In this document: in pieces, positions 17,052 through 24,179 of the stretch
How positions within the stretch are numbered: the first letter of the stretch is position 1
Layout of the letters: each line of letters begins with the position of its first letter
Source: Tateyamaria omphalii
GTDB taxonomy: Bacteria; Pseudomonadota; Alphaproteobacteria; Rhodobacterales; Rhodobacteraceae
Length of the DNA: 59,923 bases
Assembly: GCF_019802125.1 (NCBI RefSeq)
Contig: NZ_JAHVHT010000010.1
Span: 1-59,923 of the forward strand
Reading direction: 5' to 3'
The notes under the pieces: generated by a model
Database searches by the model: none
Told to the model about the DNA's origin: nothing
Seen by the model: the letters and a program-made list of their open reading frames with translations, nothing else
Made by a program: the position numbers and the translations under genes

Positions 17052-17737
17052 TGGACGGTGCTGTGGTTACAGTGGCGGCCCCCGTTTTCATCCTGCTTGG
17101 CCCTCCGGGGGCGGGCAAGGGGACGCAAGCCCGGATGTTGCAGGAGGCCCAAGGGTTCGTGCAGCTTTCGACGGGTGATTTGCTGCGCGCCGCTGTTGCG
17201 GCGGGCACCGACGCTGGCAAGGCAGCGAAGGCTGTCATGGAAGCCGGTGGGCTGGTGAGTGATGACATTGTTATCGCGATACTCAAGGACCGTTTAGCCG
17301 ACGATGATTGTGCGCGTGGTGTGATCCTCGATGGCTTCCCCCGTACGACCGGGCAGGCCGAAGCGCTGGATGATCTGTTGGCTGACAGTGGGCAGCGCAT
17401 CAATGCCGCCATCAGCCTTGAGGTTGACGACAGTGCCATGGTCGCCCGCATCTCGGGTCGTTTCACCTGCGGAAATTGCGGTGAGGGCTATCACGATGTG
17501 AACAAGCCGACGCGTGCCCTTGGCATTTGCGACAAGTGCGGCAGCAGCCACATGAAGCGCCGGGCCGACGACAATGCGGAAACGGTGTCTCAGCGCCTGA
17601 CCGAATATCATAACCAGACAGCGCCCCTGATTGCCTACTACGAGGGCAAGGGTGTGCTGCAATCCCTCGACGCGATGGGAGAGATCGACGCGATTGCGGC
17701 GACCCTGTCGGGGATGGTGAAGGACGCCGCCACCTGA
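17051..17737 (+). CDS. adk: Adenylate kinase (zinc-lid type), coupled to acs
   Basis: A 228-residue adenylate kinase. P-loop GPPGAGKGTQA is near residue 17, the AMP-binding STGDLLRAAVAAGTD near 42, DGFPRTTGQAEAL near 98, and a lid with four cysteines (CGNCGEGYH...CDKCG) that should bind zinc. It is translationally coupled to acs. It regenerates ADP from the AMP that Acs releases. A chromosomal adk is essential in bacteria, so this is probably a second, pathway-specific copy (inference). Confidence 0.94.
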   Translation: MDGAVVTVAAPVFILLGPPGAGKGTQARMLQEAQGFVQLSTGDLLRAAVAAGTDAGKAAKAVMEAGGLVSDDIVIAILKDRLADDDCARGVILDGFPRTTGQAEALDDLLADSGQRINAAISLEVDDSAMVARISGRFTCGNCGEGYHDVNKPTRALGICDKCGSSHMKRRADDNAETVSQRLTEYHNQTAPLIAYYEGKGVLQSLDAMGEIDAIAATLSGMVKDAAT

Positions 17738-17986
17738 CGACCGGCTTGTCCTGACAGAGTTTTTCGCGGCACGTGTTTTGCCGCGCCTGTTCCCCGTGTG
17801 CGTGGGGAGCGGGGTGGTCCCGGCGTGTCCGGGGCTTTGTACGCGCTGCCCCATGATCTGCATCAACGCATGTCGCAACGGGGTGCGCAGACTGGAGGAA
17901 ATACGCGGTGACTGGACAGCCCGGTCGCTTGCACCGACCGAAGGGGTCCCGCGCGGCCCCGCATCGAAACCAAAGGAGGAGCCGCC

Positions 17987-18271
17987 ATGGCGGAAGAAAC
18001 CACAAACATTGCCCGAGCGTCCGAGGCGGACAAGGGCTATTGGGCGGCCAACGTCCGCATGATACTGATATCATTGGTCATTTGGGCGCTCGTGTCCTTT
18101 GGCTTTGGCATCGTTCTGCGTCCGCTTCTGAGCGGTATTGAAGTTGGCGGCACCGACCTGGGCTTCTGGTTCGCGCAGCAGGGATCGATCCTCGTCTTTC
18201 TGGCGCTGATCTTTTTCTACGCCTGGCGGATGAACAAGCTCGATAAGCAATACGGCGTGGACGAGGAGTAA
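17987..18271 (+). CDS. DUF4212 small symporter subunit
   Basis: A 94-residue membrane protein with two helices (LISLVIWALVSFGFGIVL and ILVFLALIFFYAWRMN). DUF4212 proteins precede a class of sodium:solute symporters and are thought to be their small subunit. AAAGGAGGAG lies nine bases upstream of the start and the symporter follows after five bases. The 249 bases before it (17738-17986) hold no gene I trust; they include a possible GC hairpin near 17790-17815. Confidence 0.9.
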   Translation: MAEETTNIARASEADKGYWAANVRMILISLVIWALVSFGFGIVLRPLLSGIEVGGTDLGFWFAQQGSILVFLALIFFYAWRMNKLDKQYGVDEE

Positions 18272-18276
18272 TCGCC

Positions 18277-20061
18277 ATGGATCAGTTTACACTCAACCTG
18301 CTGTTTGTGGGCGCGTCCTTCGCGCTTTACATCGGCATCGCCGTCTGGGCCCGCGCGGGGTCGACGAGCGAGTTCTACGCGGCCGGTCGCGGCGTGCACC
18401 CTGTCACGAACGGGATGGCTACCGCCGCCGACTGGATGTCGGCAGCCTCGTTCATTTCGATGGCGGGTCTTATTGCCTTCACCGGATATGATAACTCATC
18501 TTACCTGATGGGCTGGACGGGCGGTTACGTGCTACTGGCGCTGCTCCTCGCCCCGTATCTGCGGAAGTTCGGCAAGTTCACGGTGTCAGAGTTCATCGGC
18601 GACCGGTTCTATTCCGGGACGGCCCGTATGGTGGCCGTGATCTGTCTGCTGGTCGCGTCGATTACGTATGTGATCGGTCAGATGCAGGGGGTGGGTATCG
18701 CCTTTGGTCGCTTCCTTGAGATTGACGCCTTCTGGGGTCTGCTCATCGGGGCGTGTGTGGTGTTTGCCTATGCCGTGTTTGGCGGGATGAAGGGTGTGAC
18801 CTACACCCAGGTCGCGCAGTACTGCGTGCTGATCACTGCCTACACCATTCCGGCGGTCTTTATCTCGCTGCAACTGACCGGCAACCCGATCCCGGCCATG
18901 GGCCTATTCGGAAGCACGGAAAGCGGTGAGCCGCTTCTGGCGAAACTGAACCAGATCGTGACCGACCTTGGTTTTGCCGAGTATACGGCGGCGCATGGCT
19001 CGACCCTTAACATGGTGCTGTTCACGTTGTCGCTGATGATCGGGACCGCGGGCCTGCCCCATGTCATCATGCGCTTCTTTACCGTGCCCAAGGTGTCGGA
19101 TGCGCGGTGGTCTGCCGGTTGGACGCTGGTGTTCATCGCCCTGCTGTACCTGACGGCGCCTGCCGTTGGTGCGATGGCGCGTCTGAACATTTCCGAACTG
19201 ATGTGGCCCAATGGCACGTCCGGTGAGGCGGTAAGCGTCGAAGCCATCGAAAGCGATCCGGAATATGCCTGGATGGCGACGTGGCAGAAGACCGGTCTTC
19301 TGGATTGGGAAGACAAGAACGGCGACGGCCAGATCCAGTACTACAACGACGCGAATGCCGAGTTGCAGGAACGTGCAGCGGCCAATGGCTGGGAAGGCAA
19401 TGAGCTGACCAACTTCAATCGTGACATCCTGGTGCTTGCGAACCCGGAGATTGCCAACCTGCCCGGTTGGGTGATCGGTCTGGTCGCGGCGGGTGGTCTG
19501 GCGGCTGCGCTGTCGACGGCCGCGGGTCTGCTGCTCGCGATCTCGTCGGCGGTGTCGCACGACCTGCTGAAAGGCCAGTTGACACCCAACATGTCAGAGA
19601 AGAACGAGCTGCTTGCAGCGCGGATTTCGATGGCGGCGGCGATTGTGGTTGCGGTTCTGCTGGGTCTGAACCCGCCGGGCTTTGCGGCCCAGACGGTTGC
19701 GCTTGCCTTTGGCCTTGCGGCGGCCTCGATCTTCCCCGCGCTGATGATGGGCATCTTCTCGACCCGCATCAACAATGTGGGGGCGGTTGCCGGGATGCTG
19801 GCCGGTCTGGTTGTGACCCTGCTGTACATCTTCCTGCACAAGGGCTGGTTCTTTATCCCGGACACCAATTCGTTCACGGATGACAACCCGCTCCTGGGGC
19901 CGATCAAGTCGACATCGTTCGGTGCGATCGGGGCCATGGTCAACTTTGCTGTCGCTTACGTGGTGGCCGGCATGACCAAGGAAACCCCGCAAGAGATCAA
20001 GGACCTGGTGGAAAGCGTGCGTATCCCGCGTGGAGCGGGTGCCGCAGCGGCCGACCACTAA
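18277..20061 (+). CDS. Sodium:solute symporter, acetate (ActP-like) class
   Basis: A 594-residue SSS-family permease with about 13 hydrophobic helices. The family core is evident: STSEFYAAGRGVHPVTNGMATAADWMSAASF (near 30-60), GLPHVIMRFFTVPKVSDAR (near 250) and GLAAALSTAAGLLLAISSAVSHDL (near 405). A hydrophilic insert (~320-380) contains DWEDKNGDGQIQYYND, an EF-hand-like Asp-rich loop. With DUF4212 it forms the two-part symporter common in marine proteobacteria. Position after acs and adk suggests acetate or a similar short monocarboxylate, but the substrate is not fixed by sequence. Confidence 0.92.
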   Translation: MDQFTLNLLFVGASFALYIGIAVWARAGSTSEFYAAGRGVHPVTNGMATAADWMSAASFISMAGLIAFTGYDNSSYLMGWTGGYVLLALLLAPYLRKFGKFTVSEFIGDRFYSGTARMVAVICLLVASITYVIGQMQGVGIAFGRFLEIDAFWGLLIGACVVFAYAVFGGMKGVTYTQVAQYCVLITAYTIPAVFISLQLTGNPIPAMGLFGSTESGEPLLAKLNQIVTDLGFAEYTAAHGSTLNMVLFTLSLMIGTAGLPHVIMRFFTVPKVSDARWSAGWTLVFIALLYLTAPAVGAMARLNISELMWPNGTSGEAVSVEAIESDPEYAWMATWQKTGLLDWEDKNGDGQIQYYNDANAELQERAAANGWEGNELTNFNRDILVLANPEIANLPGWVIGLVAAGGLAAALSTAAGLLLAISSAVSHDLLKGQLTPNMSEKNELLAARISMAAAIVVAVLLGLNPPGFAAQTVALAFGLAAASIFPALMMGIFSTRINNVGAVAGMLAGLVVTLLYIFLHKGWFFIPDTNSFTDDNPLLGPIKSTSFGAIGAMVNFAVAYVVAGMTKETPQEIKDLVESVRIPRGAGAAAADH

Positions 20062-20073
20062 GGCCCTTTGGGT

Positions 20074-20101
20074 GCATCGCAGCTTCTCTTCCCTGCGATG
20101 C
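20074..20101 (+). other. Hairpin in the symporter-CBS gap
   Basis: GCATCGCAG, ten bases, CTGCGATGC: a 9-bp perfect stem twelve bases after the symporter stop. No T tract follows, so it is more likely an mRNA-stabilising or processing structure than a full terminator. Confidence 0.55.
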
Positions 20102-20168
20102 GCCTTGAACTCAACGGCCTGTCCGCGATGTTCGTGGGCAGGCCATCGTCTTGATCGGGAGGTAGCTC

Positions 20169-21572
20169 ATGGCATCGCAGGATCTGACCGTATTGCCGGT
20201 GGATCAGTTGATGACGCGCGACCCGGTCATCTGCGCGCCGGGCGAGACCATCCGGGCGGCGGCGGAGTTGATGGCGGCGCGTCGCATTTCATCGGTTTGT
20301 ATCGTTGATGCTGAAGGCTTTCGTGGCATCGTGACCGTGCGGGACATCAATGCGAAGGTCGTCGCTGGGGGAATGAGCCCTGACGTGCCCGTGGAGCGGG
20401 TGATGACGCCTGCGCCTTTAACGTTGCCGCCAGATGCGCTGGGTCTGGACGTGCTGCACATGATGATGGAGCGCCATATCGGTCATGTACCGATTGTCGA
20501 GGGTGAGCAGCTTGTCGGCATTGTCACCCAGACCGATTTGACCCGGTTTCAGGCGCTGTCCTCGGCAGAGTTAGTGCGTTCGGTGGCCGAAGCGTCTGAC
20601 GTGGCGGCGATGACCGAGGTGACGGGTCGCATCCCCGGTCTGTTGGCGCAATTGGTCGGGGCGGGGACACGACACGATGGAGTGACGCGCCTGATCACCG
20701 ACATTGCCGATACGGTGACGCGCCGGTTGCTCACGATGGCCGAGGAGGAATTGGGCGCGCCGCCCGTGCCGTACCTTTGGCTCGCCTGCGGCAGCCAGGG
20801 GCGGCGCGAGCAGACGGGGGTGTCGGACCAGGATAATTGCTTGATCCTGTCGGATGATGTCTCTGACGCCGATATGCCGTATTTTGCCAAGCTGGCGCAG
20901 ATCGTGAGCGATGGGCTACATGCTTGCGGCTATGTCTATTGCCCCGGCGACATGATGGCGACGAACCCGCGCTGGTGTCAGCCCTTGTCCAAGTGGCGCG
21001 CCTATTTCGACGGCTGGATCGCGAAGCCAAACCCGGAGGCGCAGATGTTGGCCTCGGTCATGTTCGATCTGCGGGCGATTGGTGGGGATGAGACCCTGTT
21101 CGCCGACTTGCAGAAAGATACGCTTGCCAAGGCTGCGGGCAATTCGATTTTCGTGGCGCATCTGATCGCCAACTCGCTGAAACACGCGCCGCCTCTGGGC
21201 CTGTTCAACCGGTTGCCGCGCACGCCGCTGGATCTGAAGCACAGCGGTGTGGTCCCGGTGGTCGATCTGGGCCGGGTCTATGCCCTGCAGGGGCAGGTGA
21301 CGGCCGTGAACACGCGCGCGCGGCTGGAGGCTGCTCTGGAAACGGGGGCGCTGTCGCCCGGCGGCGGGGCGGATTTGATTGACGCCTATGATATGATTGC
21401 AACCACGCGGCTGCGGCGGCAGGCGCGGCAGATCAGGGAGGGCGAGGCGCCGGGTAATACGCTGCCGCCCGATGTCTTGTCAGGGTTTGAGCGCAGCCAC
21501 TTGCGGGAGGCGTTTGTCGTCGTCAAGACCATGCAATCGGCGCTGGGGACGGGCAAGGGAGCACTGGGGTAG
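20169..21572 (+). CDS. CBS-pair / DUF294 nucleotidyltransferase-like protein
   Basis: A 467-residue cytoplasmic protein. Two CBS domains occupy residues ~8-125 (LMTRDPVICAPGETIRAA..., RVMTPAPLTLPPDALG...). A DUF294 putative nucleotidyltransferase domain follows, with GSQGRREQTGVSDQDNCLI (near 213-231), the pol-beta-like GS...DxD signature. The C-terminal DUF294_C helical domain completes it. It is probably a regulator that senses adenylates through CBS; the target is unknown. It is regularly linked to the symporter upstream and the exonuclease downstream. Confidence 0.9.
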   Translation: MASQDLTVLPVDQLMTRDPVICAPGETIRAAAELMAARRISSVCIVDAEGFRGIVTVRDINAKVVAGGMSPDVPVERVMTPAPLTLPPDALGLDVLHMMMERHIGHVPIVEGEQLVGIVTQTDLTRFQALSSAELVRSVAEASDVAAMTEVTGRIPGLLAQLVGAGTRHDGVTRLITDIADTVTRRLLTMAEEELGAPPVPYLWLACGSQGRREQTGVSDQDNCLILSDDVSDADMPYFAKLAQIVSDGLHACGYVYCPGDMMATNPRWCQPLSKWRAYFDGWIAKPNPEAQMLASVMFDLRAIGGDETLFADLQKDTLAKAAGNSIFVAHLIANSLKHAPPLGLFNRLPRTPLDLKHSGVVPVVDLGRVYALQGQVTAVNTRARLEAALETGALSPGGGADLIDAYDMIATTRLRRQARQIREGEAPGNTLPPDVLSGFERSHLREAFVVVKTMQSALGTGKGALG

Positions 21573-21575
21573 GCC

Positions 21576-22094
21576 ATGTTTGTGGAATTGATTGCGACGG
21601 TTTTCGCGGGCATCGGTGCCGCGGGGATCGTCATGGTGTTGAACCTGATGACCGGGCGGCACCTGCCGAAATGGCTTATGCCGGTGGCAGCGGGCGCGGG
21701 CATGATCGGCATGACCATCTCGAACGAATACACCTGGTTTGACCGGACGGCGGAGCAACTGCCAGAGGGGATCGAGATTGCCATGACCGTCGATGAACAA
21801 AGCTGGTGGCGGCCCTGGACGCAGGTCGCGCCCTATACGAAGCGCTTTGTTGCTGTGGATGTCGCCAACTTGCGCCGGAACGATGCGCAGCCGGATCAAC
21901 GGATGGTGGATCTGTACTTTTTTGGCCGCTGGTCGCCGGTGAACCAGACGCCGATGCTGTTGGATTGCGCCGGGTCGCGGTCGGCGGTGCTGATCGACGG
22001 GGCGGAGTTTGCCGCCGATGGCAGCGTGAGCGATGCCGACTGGCAGGCGATGCCGGGCGACGATCCAATCCTTAGTATGGTGTGCGAGGCCTGA
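21576..22094 (+). CDS. Conserved hypothetical membrane-anchored protein
   Basis: A 172-residue protein with two N-terminal hydrophobic helices (~1-24 and ~33-48), then a soluble domain of about 110 residues with FDRTAEQLPEGIEI and VDLYFFGRWSPVNQTPMLLDC. I cannot assign it to a named family. It starts three bases after the CBS/DUF294 stop and is followed one base later by the exonuclease gene, so it belongs to that operon. Confidence 0.8.
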   Translation: MFVELIATVFAGIGAAGIVMVLNLMTGRHLPKWLMPVAAGAGMIGMTISNEYTWFDRTAEQLPEGIEIAMTVDEQSWWRPWTQVAPYTKRFVAVDVANLRRNDAQPDQRMVDLYFFGRWSPVNQTPMLLDCAGSRSAVLIDGAEFAADGSVSDADWQAMPGDDPILSMVCEA

Positions 22095-22095
22095 G

Positions 22096-23505
22096 ATGCT
22101 GACCCGCCTGTCCCTGCGCCTGCGCATATTCCTGTTCTTCTGCCTCTTGGCGGCAGGCGGGGCGGCGCTGGCGGCTGGGGCGCTCTATTTCGGGTGGGCG
22201 CGGGGCGACGGTGCTTTGCCGGGCGGGCCTTTTGTGACTGCCTTTGTCCTTTTCGCCTTCCTCAACACAGGTCTGGCAGCGGTGGTCTGGCTGCTGTTTG
22301 ACGAGAATGTCGCCAAGCCCATCAATGCGCTGGCAGCCGAGTTGCGCTTGCGTGCGCATTCAGGCGTGGACCGTGAGGTGGACGCGGAGGTGGCGCGCTA
22401 TCTGGGTGACCTCGCCCCCGCTGCGCAGGCTGTGTCGCAGACCCTGAGCACAAGTGTGATGGACAGCGCAACCGCGGTTGCGCACAAGACCGCGCGCCTG
22501 CAGGCAGAGGCCGAGCGCTTGACCGCGCTTCTGACTGAAATTCCCGTGGCGACCATCATGGTGAACGAGCGCATGGGCATCGTTCTTTATGACGGGCAGG
22601 CGGCCGAGATCCTCGCGGCCATCGCGCCGCCGCGGCTTAAGGCGCCCTTGGTCGACTATTTCTATGCCGCTGATCTGGGGCGCGCGAAGTCGACGATGAA
22701 TCAGACCGGGGCCGAGGTGGCGTTTGATTTGCGGGACAAGGATGCGACGACCACTTTTGCTGCAAAATTCAAGCCGTTGGACGGGGCGGGCTACATGCTG
22801 CTGATCGACGTGCCGGAGGTACCCCTGTCGCCCAAGGCGGCCCGTCCGCTGGTCTACGATTTTGACCTGCTGAGCGAGGGGGACAGCACAGATGTGCAGG
22901 ACACCGTCCTGTCCGAGCTGTGTTTCGTCGCCTTCGATTCCGAAACCACGGGTTTGTCGACGACCGATGATGATGTTGTGCAACTGGGCGCCGTACGTGT
23001 CCTGAACGGCAGGATCGTCGACGGCGAAGTGCTGGAAAGCTACGTGAACCCCGGTCGCCCGATTCCACCTGCATCCACCGCTGTGCATCATGTGGCCGAT
23101 GCGGATGTGGCAGGCGCCCCTGATTTTGCGACGGCAGGGCGCGCGTTGCACGGCTTTTGCCGGGACGCGGTTCTTGTCGCGCACAATGCGCCCTTTGACA
23201 TCGCGTTTTTGCGTCGTGGGGCGGAGGCGATGGAGGTCGATTGGGATCATCCGGTGCTGGATACAGTGCTGCTGTCCGCCATCGTCTTTGGCACGACGGA
23301 AGAACACACGCTGGATGCGCTTTGCAATAGGCTCGACATCGTGATTTCGCCTGAGCGGCGGCACACCGCTCTTGGTGATGCACAGGTAACGGCGGAGGCG
23401 CTGGTGCGGTTGATCCCGCTGCTTGAGGGCAAAGGGTTGCGTACGCTGCGGGACGTCATTGCCGAGAGCAAGAAGCATGGCCGCCTGTTGCAGGATTTGA
23501 ACTGA
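22096..23505 (+). CDS. Membrane-anchored sensor-like DEDDh 3'-5' exonuclease
   Basis: A 469-residue protein built like a histidine kinase whose kinase is replaced by an exonuclease. It has two transmembrane helices (~8-28 and ~43-66), a HAMP-like segment (VAKPINALAAELRLR), a coiled coil, a PAS-like domain (LLTEIPVATIMVNERMGIVLYDGQAAEIL, ~155-260) and then a DnaQ-like domain with Exo I FVAFDSETTGLS (~276-287), Exo II VAHNAPFDIAFLR (~360) and Exo III HTALGDAQVTAEAL (~423). All DEDDh residues appear present. The ATG at 22096 was chosen because it follows the previous stop directly and begins a membrane segment. Substrate unknown. Confidence 0.9.
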   Translation: MLTRLSLRLRIFLFFCLLAAGGAALAAGALYFGWARGDGALPGGPFVTAFVLFAFLNTGLAAVVWLLFDENVAKPINALAAELRLRAHSGVDREVDAEVARYLGDLAPAAQAVSQTLSTSVMDSATAVAHKTARLQAEAERLTALLTEIPVATIMVNERMGIVLYDGQAAEILAAIAPPRLKAPLVDYFYAADLGRAKSTMNQTGAEVAFDLRDKDATTTFAAKFKPLDGAGYMLLIDVPEVPLSPKAARPLVYDFDLLSEGDSTDVQDTVLSELCFVAFDSETTGLSTTDDDVVQLGAVRVLNGRIVDGEVLESYVNPGRPIPPASTAVHHVADADVAGAPDFATAGRALHGFCRDAVLVAHNAPFDIAFLRRGAEAMEVDWDHPVLDTVLLSAIVFGTTEEHTLDALCNRLDIVISPERRHTALGDAQVTAEALVRLIPLLEGKGLRTLRDVIAESKKHGRLLQDLN

Positions 23506-23534
23506 CTTGCATGGTTGGCATTCACGCCCATATA

Positions 23535-23545
23535 CTACTCAGTAG
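23535..23545. promoter_or_regulatory. Candidate ParD operator
   Basis: CTACT-C-AGTAG, a near-palindrome within TATACTACTCAGTAGCA, sixteen bases before the parD start. It overlaps the likely -10 region and would suit autorepression by the antitoxin. Confidence 0.5.
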
Positions 23546-23560
23546 CAATGGGAGCATGTG

Positions 23561-23830
23561 ATGTCTGTCAAAGCCTCGGTTTCGATCACGGATCAGCAGG
23601 ATGAATTTGCCCGTCGGCTTGTGGCGGATGGCCAATATGCGAGCCTGAGTGCCGTGGTGCAGCGTGGGCTGGAACTGGTCCGAACCGAAGATGCGCGGGA
23701 GCGGGCCGAGTTGGCGGCTTTGCAGGCGTTCTTTGCCGAACGGGCAGAGGGACCTTTCGTGACGGCAGAGGACGGTCGCCGCCGGACCGAGGATATGATT
23801 GCGGCCAAATCTCGTGCCCACAGATTATAG
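23561..23830 (+). CDS. parD: ParD-type antitoxin
   Basis: An 89-residue antitoxin. The N-terminal ribbon-helix-helix reads KASVSITDQQDEFARRLVADGQYASLSAVVQRGLELV, and the acidic C-terminal half should wrap the toxin. ATG 23561 was preferred over the adjacent GTG (23558) because GGGAG is properly spaced from it. It overlaps the toxin gene. With ParE it would stabilise the plasmid by post-segregational killing. Confidence 0.9.
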   Translation: MSVKASVSITDQQDEFARRLVADGQYASLSAVVQRGLELVRTEDARERAELAALQAFFAERAEGPFVTAEDGRRRTEDMIAAKSRAHRL

Positions 23831-24173
23831 GGTTCTGCGCAGCGCCGCCTGCGATGCCGACATCGAAGTTATCTTTGACCATCTCTTTCAGTCGTACCGC
23901 GATCTTGGCGATCCGCTTGAAGATGCACTGAACCGGGCGGCAGCGCGCGTGCGCGGGATTGAGGATGCGCTGGCAGGCCTTGGTGATGTACCGTTTCAGG
24001 GAACCCTGGTGCCGCAGATCATGGACGGCCTGCGGCACGTGACCAAGGACCAGGCGGTGTTCTATTTCATCTCAGATGATGCGCGTCGCGATGTGCGTGT
24101 ACTGGGTGTGTTTTTTGGTGGGCAGGACCATCGACGCCATATTCTGCGCCGTATTGTCGAAAGCGAGCGGTAA
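23814..24173 (+). CDS. parE: ParE-type toxin
   Basis: A RelE/ParE-superfamily toxin of about 119 residues (PTDYRVLRSAACDADIEVIFDHLFQSYRDLGDP...). The C-terminal AVFYFISDDARRDVRVLGVFFGGQDHRRHILRRI has the beta-hairpin core of the family. I chose GTG 23814, overlapping the end of parD by 17 bases; a TTG at 23799 is possible. ParE toxins inhibit DNA gyrase (family knowledge). The stop is convergent with the hybrid kinase gene. Confidence 0.88.
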   Translation: MPTDYRVLRSAACDADIEVIFDHLFQSYRDLGDPLEDALNRAAARVRGIEDALAGLGDVPFQGTLVPQIMDGLRHVTKDQAVFYFISDDARRDVRVLGVFFGGQDHRRHILRRIVESER

Positions 24174-24179
24174 TACGAT

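Noticed and set aside
17908..18141. A 77-codon frame starting GTG before the DUF4212 gene
   Set aside because: GGAGG lies upstream, but the peptide is Arg/His-rich without a family and overlaps the well-supported DUF4212 gene in another frame.
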